Shown in pieces: positions 17,971 to 27,439 of a stretch of DNA of 64,000 nt. Origin of the DNA: Halomonas litopenaei. GTDB taxonomy: Bacteria > Pseudomonadota > Gammaproteobacteria > Pseudomonadales > Halomonadaceae. Made by a program: the position numbers and the translations under genes. The notes beneath the pieces are model-generated. The model was not told the DNA's origin. It was given only the letters and a program-made list of their open reading frames with translations, and ran no database searches. Numbering within the stretch: the stretch's first letter is position 1; every line of letters starts with the position of its first letter. The stretch lies in NCBI RefSeq assembly GCF_017303055.1, contig NZ_JAEKJT010000001.1, positions 682,001 through 746,000 of the forward strand, written 5' to 3'.

Positions 17971-18168
17971 ATGGCTCAATATTCTCTTGAGTTTAAGGGC
18001 GTGGATAGCGCCGAGCAGGTCAACCAGATCACCACCGCGCTGATGATGCTCGATGGTGTCGACAGCGTAGAAGTCGGTCGGCACGGGGCCGAGGTGGAGG
18101 GGAGAGCGCGTCGAGAGGCACTGATTGAGGCGATCAAGCGCCTCAAGCTCGGCATCGAGGTGAAGTGA
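17971..18168 (+). CDS. Small HMA-like (ferredoxin-fold) protein without CxxC
   Basis: A 65-residue protein with the beta-alpha-beta-beta-alpha-beta pattern of heavy-metal-associated domains: YSLEFKGVDS, a helix (AEQVNQITTALMML), DGVDSVEVG, a second strand, then a helix and LGIEVK. The metal-binding CxxC of true HMA domains is absent; no Cys occurs at all, so metal transfer is unlikely. Its stop shares a base with the start of the OsmC-family gene (TGATG), implying coupled translation and linked function. Function unknown. Confidence 0.6.
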   Translation: MAQYSLEFKGVDSAEQVNQITTALMMLDGVDSVEVGRHGAEVEGRARREALIEAIKRLKLGIEVK

Positions 18169-18575
18169 TGACCATCCATGTCACCACCGAGAAAGACGGC
18201 AAGCTGAGGCAGCGCGTTTCCATCGAGAGCTTCGACGACATTCTGGTCGACGTGCCGGTGCCCTATGGCGGAGACGGCCTGGCACCGGACCCACACGACT
18301 ACTTCGACCTGTCGTTAGGCGCTTGCAAGGCCATCACCGCCCAGATGTACGCTCGCCGCAAGGAATGGCCCCTGGAGGGGGTCAGCGTGGTGGTCACCCG
18401 CGATGAGCGTGATGAACGCAAGGGGATCTACCGGCTCGATGTGGCGATGACGTTTCACGGAATTGCCGACGCTCAGATGCAGGCACGGCTGGAAGAGATC
18501 AGCCACAAGTGTCCCATTCATCGGCTGATGACCAGCTCCACGGTCGAGATCACCACGCGCACCCTGGCAGAGTGA
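18168..18575 (+). CDS. OsmC-family thiol peroxidase-like protein
   Basis: A 135-residue protein of the OsmC/Ohr fold, whose members reduce organic hydroperoxides through a Cys pair. The two expected cysteines are present: Cys53 in LSLGACKAIT and Cys115 in HKCPIH. The GAC-x-x-x-T-x-x-MYA-x-RK and KCPxHR signatures place it with the YhfA-like branch rather than with Ohr. ATG at 18168 overlaps the preceding TGA; a GTG one codon earlier is also in frame. Peroxide specificity and partner reductant cannot be read from sequence. Confidence 0.85.
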   Translation: MTIHVTTEKDGKLRQRVSIESFDDILVDVPVPYGGDGLAPDPHDYFDLSLGACKAITAQMYARRKEWPLEGVSVVVTRDERDERKGIYRLDVAMTFHGIADAQMQARLEEISHKCPIHRLMTSSTVEITTRTLAE

Positions 18576-18759
18576 GCGCGTCAGGGCGCCGCTATTGCCT
18601 GGCTTCCGCCGCACCCTGGCTTTCGTTGCACCGCTTTACGGCACGTTGGTCGTGGCAGCGATGGTGTGTAGCTAGTGTCGGAGACGTGGGGGTGGCGGTG
18701 GGGCTTGAAGGATGGTCGCTTCGCCCCGACCTGTTGAATATCCCTCTGCAGGAGTCACG

Positions 18760-20790
18760 ATGAGCAAGTCGTTCCGTCTTTCATCCAAGTTCAAGCCCGC
18801 CGGCGACCAGCCCAACGCTATCTCCGGGTTGGTCGGTGGTCTCGATGCAGGCCTGGCCCACCAGACCCTGCTGGGGGTTACCGGCTCAGGCAAGACCTTC
18901 ACCATGGCCAATATCGTCGAGCGGCTCCAGCGGCCGACGATCGTCATGGCACCCAACAAGACGTTGGCCGCCCAGCTTTACGGCGAGTTCAAGGCGTTTT
19001 TCCCCGATAACGCGGTCGAGTATTTCGTCTCCTACTACGACTATTATCAGCCTGAAGCCTACGTGCCATCGTCGGACACCTTCATCGAGAAGGACGCCTC
19101 GATCAACGATCATATCGAGCAGATGCGACTGTCCGCCACCAAGGCACTGCTGGAGCGCCGTGATGCGTTGATCGTCGTCTCGGTCTCGGCGATTTATGGC
19201 CTTGGGGACCCGGATCAGTACCTGAAGATGCGCCTGCACTTCACTCGTGGCGAGTTGATCGACCAGCGGGGGTTCCTGCGGCGTCTGGCGGAACTTCAGT
19301 ACACCCGTAACGATATGGACTTCAAGCGCGGTACCTACCGGGTGAGAGGCGATGTCATCGATATCTTCCCGGCGGATGCCGAAGACGAGGCGGTCCGGGT
19401 CGAGCTGTTCGATGACGAGATCGACTCGATCAGCCTGTTTGATCCGTTGACCGGCGAAGTGCGTGGCAAGGTCCCGCGCATGACCATCTATCCCAAGAGC
19501 CACTACGTGACCCCCCGGGAAACCATCCTTGCGGCGATGGACCGGATCAAGGAAGAGCTGGTGGAGCGTCTGGCCTTCCTGCGTAAGGAAGATCGACTGG
19601 TCGAGGCTCAGCGCCTGGAGCAGCGCACGCTCTACGATATCGAGATGATGCTTGAGTTGGGCTACTGCAACGGCATCGAGAACTATTCCCGCTACCTGTC
19701 TGGAAGGAATCCCGGTGAGCCGCCGCCCACCTTCTTCGACTATCTGCCGTCCGATGCACTGCTGTTCATTGATGAGTCCCACGTGAGCGTGCCCCAGGTA
19801 GGAGGCATGTATCGGGGTGACCGCTCGCGCAAGGAAACCCTGGTGGAGTATGGCTTCCGACTGCCCTCGGCGTTGGACAACCGTCCCATGACCTTCGAGG
19901 AGTGGGAGCGGATCTGCCCTCAGACGATCTTCGTGTCCGCAACGCCCGGCCCTTACGAGGCCGAACACGCCGGACAGATCGTCGAGCAGGTGGTGCGACC
20001 CACCGGACTGCTGGATCCACAGATCGAGGTCAGGCCGGCGTCGACCCAGGTGGATGATCTGCTGTCCGAAATTCGGTTGCGTACCGGCGTCGGTGAAAGG
20101 GTTCTGGTCACGACCCTGACCAAGCGCATGGCAGAAGATCTGACGGAGTATCTGGACGAGCATGACGTCAAGGTTCGCTATCTGCATTCCGACATCGATA
20201 CGGTCGAACGGGTCGAGATCATTCGTGATCTGCGACTGGGCAAGTTCGATGTGCTGGTGGGCATCAACCTGCTGCGAGAAGGCCTCGACATACCAGAGGT
20301 GTCTCTGGTTGCCATTCTGGATGCGGACAAGGAAGGCTTCCTGCGTGCCGAGCGTTCGCTGATTCAGACGGTCGGACGAGCCGCGCGTAACGCCAACGGC
20401 AAGGCCATCCTCTATGGCGATCGGATCACTGACTCGATGCGCAAGACCATTGACGAGACCGAGCGTCGTCGCGCCAAGCAGATGGCCCACAACGAGGAGC
20501 ACGGCATCACGCCCCAGACGGTCACGCGCTCCGTGGCTGATATTCTGGAGGCTGCTCAGGCTCCCGGTAGCCGCAAGAGCAAGGGGCGGGGCAAGGATCG
20601 CAAGGTGGCCGAGCCGGAAGCCACCTACGACGTGTCCAGCCTGTCGGGAGATGAATTGCGCAAGGAAATGACGCGGGTCGAGGACGCTATGAGCGAGGCC
20701 GCCGCCAACCTCGAATTCGAAGAGGCTGCGCGTTTACGCGATCGCTTGCACGAGTTACGCGAGCGTCAGCTTGCCCTGGGGGCGATGTAG
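18760..20790 (+). CDS. uvrB: UvrABC excinuclease subunit B
   Basis: A 676-residue helicase-like damage-recognition subunit of nucleotide excision repair. Walker A is [12 protein letters not shown]; the beta-hairpin region reads [20 protein letters not shown]; the helicase motifs include [11 protein letters not shown] and [11 protein letters not shown]; and the C-terminal UVR motif ([19 protein letters not shown]) that contacts UvrC is intact. The start [18 protein letters not shown] follows CAGGAG; the frame extends 16 codons upstream without support. Length is close to that of E. coli UvrB (673). No clear LexA box was seen upstream. Confidence 0.97.
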   Translation: MSKSFRLSSKFKPAGDQPNAISGLVGGLDAGLAHQTLLGVTGSGKTFTMANIVERLQRPTIVMAPNKTLAAQLYGEFKAFFPDNAVEYFVSYYDYYQPEAYVPSSDTFIEKDASINDHIEQMRLSATKALLERRDALIVVSVSAIYGLGDPDQYLKMRLHFTRGELIDQRGFLRRLAELQYTRNDMDFKRGTYRVRGDVIDIFPADAEDEAVRVELFDDEIDSISLFDPLTGEVRGKVPRMTIYPKSHYVTPRETILAAMDRIKEELVERLAFLRKEDRLVEAQRLEQRTLYDIEMMLELGYCNGIENYSRYLSGRNPGEPPPTFFDYLPSDALLFIDESHVSVPQVGGMYRGDRSRKETLVEYGFRLPSALDNRPMTFEEWERICPQTIFVSATPGPYEAEHAGQIVEQVVRPTGLLDPQIEVRPASTQVDDLLSEIRLRTGVGERVLVTTLTKRMAEDLTEYLDEHDVKVRYLHSDIDTVERVEIIRDLRLGKFDVLVGINLLREGLDIPEVSLVAILDADKEGFLRAERSLIQTVGRAARNANGKAILYGDRITDSMRKTIDETERRRAKQMAHNEEHGITPQTVTRSVADILEAAQAPGSRKSKGRGKDRKVAEPEATYDVSSLSGDELRKEMTRVEDAMSEAAANLEFEEAARLRDRLHELRERQLALGAM

Positions 20791-20919
20791 GGCAGCCTGT
20801 GGGGCCGACATGATGGCGAGGGATGAGGCGACGCTGTCGCCTGCCGTTGGCAGGTAGCGCCCCTCACGATTCGCTTGATGGCCAATGGTTGCCGCCCCCG
20901 GTGTCCGACAGGAGGCAGA

Positions 20920-21738
20920 ATGCCAGAAGGTCCCGAGATTCGACGCGTCGCCGACCGGCTGGGACAGCAGTTGCAAGGTCGCCGGCTCGATCATGTATGG
21001 TTTTCCTTCGCCGAACTAAAGGTCCAGGCGTCGTCGCTGATAGGGCGCAAGGTGTCATCGGTGGACTGCTGGGGCAAGGCGCTGCTGATTCACTTTGACG
21101 ATCAACGAACGCTGTATTCACACAACCAATTGTACGGTGTGTGGAAGCTGCACCGGCGTGATCGTCCCCCGTCTACGCGGCGTTCGCTGCGGGTATCGCT
21201 GGCAGCGGGGCAGCACGCCGCCAGTCTCTATAGTGCATCTGATGTCTCCCTGTGGCAGCACGATGCACTAGCCGATCACCCGTTTCTTAGCCGATTGGGG
21301 CCAGATCTGCTCACCCACCAGGTCAGTCCTGAGGATATCGAAGAGCGTCTCGACGCCCCGCAGTGGCGCGGTCGGGCGCTGGGAAACAGTCTGCTTGACC
21401 AGGGGCTGCTGGCCGGTATCGGCAACTATCTTCGCTCAGAGATCCTGTTCTTCGCCGGCGTCGCTCCGGGGCGGCGCCCCCGGGATCTGTCGACTCAAGA
21501 GCGCCAGCAACTGGCGCGCACGATCCTTGACATCACGCAGCAGGCCTACCGGCAGGCCGGGGTCACCAACCGCGCTGAGTGGGTGTCCCTGGCCCGGCAG
21601 CAGGGAGCCACGCGGCGGGGGTGGCGGTTTGCGGTGTTCGAGCGGGATGGCAAGCCATGCCACGCCTGCGGCGGCGAGATAGAACGCATCAGCATGGCCT
21701 CGCGTCGGCTGTATCACTGCCCGCGCTGCCAGCGCTGA
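20920..21738 (+). CDS. nei: Endonuclease VIII (Nei), oxidised-pyrimidine DNA glycosylase
   Basis: A 272-residue bifunctional glycosylase/AP lyase of base excision repair. After Met removal the N-terminal Pro is the Schiff-base nucleophile, followed by Glu (PEGPEIRRVAD), the Nei variant of the family start. The C-terminal zinc finger CHACGG ... CPRC is complete. The ATG at 20920 is set by AGGAGGCAGA. It follows uvrB by 129 bp on the same strand, so two repair genes are adjacent; the gap holds small mutually exclusive hairpins and may separate their transcripts. Confidence 0.93.
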   Translation: MPEGPEIRRVADRLGQQLQGRRLDHVWFSFAELKVQASSLIGRKVSSVDCWGKALLIHFDDQRTLYSHNQLYGVWKLHRRDRPPSTRRSLRVSLAAGQHAASLYSASDVSLWQHDALADHPFLSRLGPDLLTHQVSPEDIEERLDAPQWRGRALGNSLLDQGLLAGIGNYLRSEILFFAGVAPGRRPRDLSTQERQQLARTILDITQQAYRQAGVTNRAEWVSLARQQGATRRGWRFAVFERDGKPCHACGGEIERISMASRRLYHCPRCQR

Positions 21739-21879
21739 ACCGTCTTTCACGCCAGTCTGGGTCGGGGAGTGGCTGCCTAGCGCAGCGCATTGCGCTACAC
21801 TAGCGCCCCTCGCAAGCCTGCCGTGCTGCCTCCGCGTGGCCAAGAGAGCGGGCGTACCGACCCAGCCAAGGAGTCTGCC

Positions 21880-23385
21880 ATGACCGTGATTCGCCAGGAC
21901 GACCTCATCACGAGTGTCGCCGATGCCCTCCAGTACATCTCCTACTATCACCCGAAGGACTTCATCGACGCCATGGCGGCCGCCTACGAGCGTGAGGAGA
22001 ACCCGGCAGCGAAGGATGCCATCGCCCAGATCCTGATCAACTCGCGCATGTGTGCCACGGGGCACCGCCCGATCTGCCAGGACACCGGGATCGTGACCGT
22101 GTTCGTCCACGTCGGCATGAATGTGCGCTTCGAAGCGGACATGAGCCTCGACGACATGATCAACGAGGGCGTGCGTCGTGCCTACAACTTTCCTGACAAC
22201 GTGCTGCGCGCCTCGGTTCTGGCTGATCCTGATGGCAAGCGCCAGAACACCAAGGACAACACCCCCGCGGTCATCCACCACAAGCTGGTGCCGGGTGACA
22301 AGGTAGAAGTCCACGTCGCGGCCAAGGGCGGCGGCAGCGAGGCCAAGTCCAAGTTCGCCATGCTCAACCCGTCCGATTCCGTGGTGGACTGGGTAATGGA
22401 GCAGTTGCCCAAGATGGGGGCTGGCTGGTGCCCGCCGGGCATGCTGGGTATTGGTATCGGCGGGACCGCTGAAAAGGCCATGGAGCTTGCCAAGGAAGCG
22501 CTGCTGGATCCGATCGATATTCAGGATCTTCAGGCCCGCGGAGCATCCAGCCGCGCCGAGGAGCTGCGTCTGGAGTTGTTCGACAAGGTCAACAAGAGTG
22601 GTATCGGCGCCCAAGGTCTGGGTGGACTGACCACGGTGCTGGACATCAAGGTCAAGGATTACCCGACCCACGCAGCCAACAAGCCGGTGGCGATCATCCC
22701 CAACTGCGCCGCCACTCGTCATGCCCATTTCACCCTGGATGGTTCCGGGCCTGCTGCGCTGAAGGCGCCCAAGCTTGAGGACTGGCCCGAGATCACGCGC
22801 GAGGCGGGTGCCAACGTCAAGCGCGTGAATCTCGATGAGGTGACCGCCGAGGACGTCCAGAGCTGGCAGCCGGGTGATACGTTGCTGCTGAACGGCAAGC
22901 TGTTGACCGGGCGCGATGCGGCTCACAAGCGCATGGTCGATATGCTGGCCAAGGGCGAAAGCCTGCCCGTGGATCTGAAGGGGCGCTTCATCTACTACGT
23001 CGGGCCGGTGGATCCGGTGGGTGATGAGGTCGTCGGACCTGCAGGACCGACAACTGCGACCCGCATGGACAAGTTCACCCGCACCATGCTTGAGCAGACT
23101 GGCCTGCTGGGGATGGTCGGCAAGGCCGAGCGGGGACAGCTTGCGATCGATGCCATTCGCGATAATCAGGCGGTGTACCTGATGGCCGTTGGCGGCGCCG
23201 CTTACCTGGTGTCCCAGGCGATCAAGGCATCCCGCGTGGTAGGCTTTGAAGACCTTGGCATGGAAGCCATCTACGAGTTTGAAGTGGAAGACATGCCAGT
23301 GACCGTGGCCGTGGACAGCCAGGGCACGTCGGTGCATCAGACCGGCCCGGCCAAGTGGAAGGAAATCATCGCCGAAGCGGTGTGA
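21880..23385 (+). CDS. fumA: Class I (iron-sulfur) fumarate hydratase
   Basis: A 501-residue oxygen-sensitive [4Fe-4S] fumarase of the TCA cycle, catalysing fumarate plus water to malate. Cluster and active-site segments include RMCATGHRPICQDTG, IIPNCAATRHAHF and FIYYVGPVDPVGDEVVGPAG. Length and the single-chain layout (alpha and beta parts joined) match FumA/FumB rather than the two-subunit archaeal type or the iron-free FumC. The ATG at 21880 follows AAGGAGTC. Transcribed alone; a strong hairpin follows at 23469. Confidence 0.95.
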   Translation: MTVIRQDDLITSVADALQYISYYHPKDFIDAMAAAYEREENPAAKDAIAQILINSRMCATGHRPICQDTGIVTVFVHVGMNVRFEADMSLDDMINEGVRRAYNFPDNVLRASVLADPDGKRQNTKDNTPAVIHHKLVPGDKVEVHVAAKGGGSEAKSKFAMLNPSDSVVDWVMEQLPKMGAGWCPPGMLGIGIGGTAEKAMELAKEALLDPIDIQDLQARGASSRAEELRLELFDKVNKSGIGAQGLGGLTTVLDIKVKDYPTHAANKPVAIIPNCAATRHAHFTLDGSGPAALKAPKLEDWPEITREAGANVKRVNLDEVTAEDVQSWQPGDTLLLNGKLLTGRDAAHKRMVDMLAKGESLPVDLKGRFIYYVGPVDPVGDEVVGPAGPTTATRMDKFTRTMLEQTGLLGMVGKAERGQLAIDAIRDNQAVYLMAVGGAAYLVSQAIKASRVVGFEDLGMEAIYEFEVEDMPVTVAVDSQGTSVHQTGPAKWKEIIAEAV

Positions 23386-23468
23386 CCCTGCCGCTACGAC
23401 GGCCGGGGAGGCAGTGGCGTGATCCCAACGTCGCCTCTGGCGATGCGCGGCTCATGCGCTGACGAGAT

Positions 23469-23500
23469 ACGACGGCTCCGCCACCTGGCGGGGCCGTCGT
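23469..23500 (+). terminator. Terminator-like hairpin after the fumarase gene
   Basis: A 14-bp stem (ACGACGGCTCCGCC / GGCGGGGCCGTCGT, with one T-G pair) and a 4-nt loop, 84 bp after the fumarase stop, followed by CGTT rather than a full T-run. Confidence 0.65.
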
Positions 23501-23569
23501 CGTTACCGGTATGCTGGTGCCGGCACGAGGATGCAATACGGTGCCTTGTCACATGGACGGAGACCCGCG

Positions 23570-25003
23570 ATGACCTCATGGTTGATTGGTGTGGCCATCT
23601 TTTTGATACATGTCGGCGGCGCCATTTCCGCTGTCATGGCGCTGATGTCGAGCCGTACCTCCCAGGGCGCGATTGCCTGGATCATCTCGCTGCTGACGAT
23701 GCCCTATCTGGCCTTGCCCGCCTACTGGGTATTTGGGCGTCCACGCTTTTACGGCTACGTATCCGCTCGTGGGCAGCGCGACACCTTGCTGAGACGCGTG
23801 CTGCTGCGCTACCGAGATCGGTTCGACTCCTATCTGGTCAGTTCAAGCCATGCCGATGTCAAGGCGGTCGAGAAGCTGGCCATGATGCCGTTGACCAGCG
23901 GCAACCGCACCGAACTACTGATAGATGGTGAGCAAACCTTCGATAGCCTGTTCGCGGGTATCGATGCCGCTCGCTCCTACATCCTCATCCAGTTTTTCAT
24001 TGTGCGAGATGATGCCCTTGGGCGACGCCTGCAGCAGCACCTGATGCGTGCCGCCGAGCGTCAGGTACGGGTCTACTTCCTGTATGACGAGATCGGTAGT
24101 CGCCAATTAAGCGAGGGTTACCTGCGGGACTTGCGCGACGCTGGGATCAACGTCAGCGCCTTCCATTCATCGCGAGGCTGGCGTCACCGGTTCCAGCTGA
24201 ATTTCCGCAATCACCGCAAGATTCTGGTGGTGGACGGCCGCGAGGGCTGGCTCGGAGGGCTCAATGTCGGCGTCGAGTACCTCGGAGAAAATCCGCGACA
24301 CGGAGCCTGGCGAGATACCCATCTCAAGTTGACCGGCCCCAGCGTGCTGGGTCTTCAGGAGGCCTTTTGGGAAGATTGGCACTGGGCCACGGGGACCATG
24401 CTCAGCCTGTCGTGGGCGCCGGCTGTCGATCATCACGACGCCACTGACGACAGTGACCGTCAGGTGGTGATCGTGCCCTCTGGTCCTGCCGATCCTCAGG
24501 AGACGGCCAGCCTCATGGTGCAGCATCAGATTCACAGCGCGCATCATCGGCTGTGGGTGACCAGCCCCTATTTCGTGCCGGACGAGGGGGTGCAGGGGGC
24601 GCTACGACTGGCGGCCATGCGCGGCGTCGATGTACGTATCATGATGCCGGAGCGTCCGGATCATCTGCTGGTGTTCCTGTCGGCCTTTGCCTTTCTGCCG
24701 GACATGATCAAGGCCGGTATTCGAGTGTTCCGCTATCAACCTGGTTTTTTGCATCAGAAAGTCATGTTGATCGATGACGAGGCCGCCAGTGTGGGCACCG
24801 TGAATCTCGATAATCGATCCTTCAGGCTGAATTTCGAGATCACCGCACTGGTCCCTCACCGCGGGTTCGCCAGTGAAGTGGAAGCCATGCTGCAACAGGA
24901 CTTCGCCAATTGCCGTGAGGTGACGCTCGAGGAGATGCGTGCACGTCCTCTGTGGCGCAAGCTGGTGTCCCGCGCCGCGTATCTGTTGGCGCCGGTGCAG
25001 TAG
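23570..25003 (+). CDS. cls: Cardiolipin synthase (phospholipase D superfamily)
   Basis: A 477-residue membrane enzyme that condenses two phosphatidylglycerols into cardiolipin and glycerol. Two N-terminal hydrophobic helices are followed by two HKD catalytic motifs: HRKILVVD in the first half and HQKVMLID in the second, each followed by a Gly/Asn-rich strand (GGLN, TVNLDNRSF). Length agrees with ClsA-type enzymes. The ATG at 23570 follows GGAGACCCG. It stands alone between the fumarase and a LysR gene. Cardiolipin commonly matters for osmotic adaptation, but no osmoregulatory signal is visible. Confidence 0.93.
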   Translation: MTSWLIGVAIFLIHVGGAISAVMALMSSRTSQGAIAWIISLLTMPYLALPAYWVFGRPRFYGYVSARGQRDTLLRRVLLRYRDRFDSYLVSSSHADVKAVEKLAMMPLTSGNRTELLIDGEQTFDSLFAGIDAARSYILIQFFIVRDDALGRRLQQHLMRAAERQVRVYFLYDEIGSRQLSEGYLRDLRDAGINVSAFHSSRGWRHRFQLNFRNHRKILVVDGREGWLGGLNVGVEYLGENPRHGAWRDTHLKLTGPSVLGLQEAFWEDWHWATGTMLSLSWAPAVDHHDATDDSDRQVVIVPSGPADPQETASLMVQHQIHSAHHRLWVTSPYFVPDEGVQGALRLAAMRGVDVRIMMPERPDHLLVFLSAFAFLPDMIKAGIRVFRYQPGFLHQKVMLIDDEAASVGTVNLDNRSFRLNFEITALVPHRGFASEVEAMLQQDFANCREVTLEEMRARPLWRKLVSRAAYLLAPVQ

Positions 25004-25034
25004 GGTTCGGTTTTGTTGCAGCATGGCATGGCTG

Positions 25035-25072
25035 CAAGGTACGGCTTAAAGGCACGGCTTCAAGGTACGGTA
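25035..25072. repeat. Short imperfect tandem repeat downstream of cls
   Basis: Three imperfect 12-13-bp units based on AAGG(T/C)ACGGCTT, in the 236-bp gap between cls and the next lysR gene. No function evident. Confidence 0.6.
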
Positions 25073-25239
25073 GCGGTGAAAGTGCGGCGGTCCCGATACA
25101 AAGTCCGGGACGATGCTTGGGCATGGGCCTGGTTTCGGGTACATTGAGCCGCTTTGGCATCCATCACAGCCATTTGCCCTCTCGAGAGCGTTAGTCGAAG
25201 AGGGCGACGTTGGACGGGGCAACAGTTCAAGGAGTACCG

Positions 25240-26157
25240 GTGAATCTAGAAACGAAATGGCTCGAGGACTTCGTTGCCCTGTCCAACACTCGGAGCTTCT
25301 CGGCCTCAGCGCGTCAACGCCACGTCACGCAGCCCGCTTTCAGTCGCAGGATTCGCTCTCTTGAGCAGGCGGTAGGGGTCACACTGGTAGACCGCTCTAC
25401 CACGCCGATCGACCTGACCCCCCAGGGGCAGCTGTTTCTGGTCACGGCGCGCAACATCGTCGAGCAGCTCAATGAGTCGTTGGGCCACCTGCGTGGCCTG
25501 GCCATGGCCAATGAGGCGCTTGATGTGGTGGCCGCGCACTCTCTGGCCCTCAGCTTCTTTCCGCAGTGGATTTCCCGGCTGCAGAAGGGGTTGGGTGAGC
25601 TGCCCACCCGACTGGTCGCGATGAACGTGGGGGAGGCCATTCACGTGCTGCGCGAAGGCAATTGCGACTTGATGCTGGCCTACTATGATCCCTATGCCAG
25701 CATGCAGTTGGATGGGGAGGTCTTCCCATCGTTCTCGATCGGCAGCGTCAAGATGATTCCGGTGTGTCAGCCGGACGCCAATGGCGAGCCACGCTTCTCG
25801 CTTGACGGCGATGCGTCGCTGCCCTATCTGGCCTATACCCAGGGTGCCTTCCTTGGCCGCAGCGTGCGTATGCTGCTGAAGAATGACCCCTTGCGGCTGC
25901 GCTTGCGCACCGTATACGAGACGGCGATGGCCGAGGGCTTGAAGGCTATGGTGATGCAGGGGGTAGGGATGGCATGGATTCCCGATTTCTGCCTGCGCCA
26001 GGAGCTGAAAAACGGCACCGTGGTCAGGGCTGGCGGTGAGAAATGGGATGTCCCGCTGGAGATTCGCCTGTACCGATGTTCGCTGGTGCACAAGCCGGGC
26101 GTCGAGAAGCTGTGGCGTCAGATGATGAAGCTGCCACGTGACTTCCTGGAGGCCTGA
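25240..26157 (+). CDS. LysR-family regulator, HypT (YjiE)-like, copy 1
   Basis: A 305-residue LysR protein whose N-terminus (NLETKWLEDFVAL, TQPAFSRRIRSLEQAVG) closely follows E. coli HypT, the hypochlorite-responsive regulator. The GTG at 25240 is chosen because CAAGGAG lies 5-6 nt before it; a TTG ten codons upstream is the alternative. A second regulator of the same branch is encoded at 57037-57990. Target genes are unknown; its neighbours cls and the NMN adenylyltransferase gene are not obvious partners. HypT works through Met oxidation, which sequence alone cannot confirm here. Confidence 0.85.
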   Translation: MNLETKWLEDFVALSNTRSFSASARQRHVTQPAFSRRIRSLEQAVGVTLVDRSTTPIDLTPQGQLFLVTARNIVEQLNESLGHLRGLAMANEALDVVAAHSLALSFFPQWISRLQKGLGELPTRLVAMNVGEAIHVLREGNCDLMLAYYDPYASMQLDGEVFPSFSIGSVKMIPVCQPDANGEPRFSLDGDASLPYLAYTQGAFLGRSVRMLLKNDPLRLRLRTVYETAMAEGLKAMVMQGVGMAWIPDFCLRQELKNGTVVRAGGEKWDVPLEIRLYRCSLVHKPGVEKLWRQMMKLPRDFLEA

Positions 26158-26198
26158 TGCTGGCCAGGCCTCGGTGGTGGGTGAGATAGCGCTCGTGG

Positions 26199-27290
26199 TC
26201 AGGAGCGCCGGTCGGCAGGCAGGCCAAGAAAGTTCTGAATGATGAAGAAGTGATCTTCGAACAGACTCTCCGGCTCCAGTTCGGCCAACGGTACCCAGCG
26301 AGCATGATCTCCGCCCTTGACGGGTTTGATCCGAGGAAGGTTCTGGTCAGGGCGCAGCGCAAAATAGAAGGCCTCGGCCAGGGTCCTGCCACGCCAGCTG
26401 CGATGGGGCTCGTCGAACAGGCGTTGTCCCCTCAGTGATCCCTTCAGCACCGGCTCCGGCACTTTCAAGCGGATGCGCTCCCGCAACTCCCTTAGACAAG
26501 CATCCATCAAACGCTCCTGGGCGCTGATAAACCCCCCTGGCAGGGCATACAAGCCCTTGCCCGGGGCCGAGGTGCGCCTTGCCAACAGCACGTGACCCGA
26601 CTGCACCACTACGGCGCATACGGTGACAAAGATCGGCGGGTAGGGCGCCTGGGCCCAGGCCGCGCGATATTGATCAAGTAGCTGTTGTTCCTCTCCCAAC
26701 TGGCGGTAGGGTTTGCTGTCCATGAACTCATGGACGTGCTCAACCACACCGGGTGGAAGGTCATGGCTGGCGTTAGTGGAGAGATATTCCACTGCGGAGC
26801 CCTGTGAGCGGAACAGCCGCTCACGAATCTGGCTGGCAGAGATCGCTTCTACCAGCGGCACGCTGACGGACTCCCACTGGGGAAACAGCGACAGGTAGTA
26901 GCTTGACTGTCCTCTGCTTGCGCCGATCAGACCGATTCGCGGCAGTCTCGCGCTTTCGGGGTGCGCCAGATCACGCACCTTGCGCTGTACGTCGTGGACC
27001 CAGACGTCGTCGTTGTACAGTGCGTCGAGCAACGGCACGATTTCGAGTCGGGCGTTGTCCTCGTCGTCGAAGGCGCTACGTAACATCTGGCGGCGCTCGT
27101 CGAAGCGCCAGGGGTTACGTAGAGATCGCGCCTGCCAGGCAGACCCTACCAGGACGATCACCTGGCGCGCCTGCTTCAGCGCCGCCCGGATCACAGCGAG
27201 ATGGCCCAGGTGCGGCGGCTGAAAGCGGCCAATGAAGACAAGGCAGTCGAAGCTGGCCTGGGACGATGGGCTGGCCGGGACGGGGGGCAT
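26199..27290 (-). CDS. Bifunctional nicotinamide-nucleotide adenylyltransferase / Nudix hydrolase
   Basis: A 363-residue fusion. The N-terminal domain has the nucleotidyltransferase motif GRFQPPHLGH (21-30) and ISASQIRERL (150-159), as in NadM-type enzymes that make NAD from NMN. The C-terminal Nudix domain (about 220-363) carries G253, E259, R267-E268 and E271, but position 272 is Arg where the second metal Glu of REUxEE is expected, and 274 is Arg instead of Gly. This suggests altered or lost ADP-ribose hydrolysis. Start 27290 follows CAGGAG. It diverges from the YihY gene across 149 bp. Confidence 0.88.
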   Translation of the reverse strand: MPPVPASPSSQASFDCLVFIGRFQPPHLGHLAVIRAALKQARQVIVLVGSAWQARSLRNPWRFDERRQMLRSAFDDEDNARLEIVPLLDALYNDDVWVHDVQRKVRDLAHPESARLPRIGLIGASRGQSSYYLSLFPQWESVSVPLVEAISASQIRERLFRSQGSAVEYLSTNASHDLPPGVVEHVHEFMDSKPYRQLGEEQQLLDQYRAAWAQAPYPPIFVTVCAVVVQSGHVLLARRTSAPGKGLYALPGGFISAQERLMDACLRELRERIRLKVPEPVLKGSLRGQRLFDEPHRSWRGRTLAEAFYFALRPDQNLPRIKPVKGGDHARWVPLAELEPESLFEDHFFIIQNFLGLPADRRS

Positions 27291-27439
27291 GAACGACTCC
27301 TGTATCGCAGACGCCGCCATTATGGTGGGGTGGGGCAGGTCGCGCAAACCCCTACATGAGACAGGGTGTTGAACATCGATTCTGCGTTGTCTCGCGCTCT
27401 TCGGTATGCTGACAGCAAAGAAAATGACGAGGGAACGTT

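Noticed and set aside
18886-20502. 538-codon open frame antisense to uvrB
   Set aside because: Shadow of uvrB; no domain recognised.
20826-20854. Two overlapping small hairpins between uvrB and nei (AGGCGAC/GTCGCCT and CCTGCC/GGCAGG)
   Set aside because: They look like attenuator-style alternatives, but stems are only 6-7 bp and expected by chance at this GC content.
21436-23337. 633-codon open frame antisense to nei and the fumarase gene
   Set aside because: Spans two well-supported genes and resembles no family.
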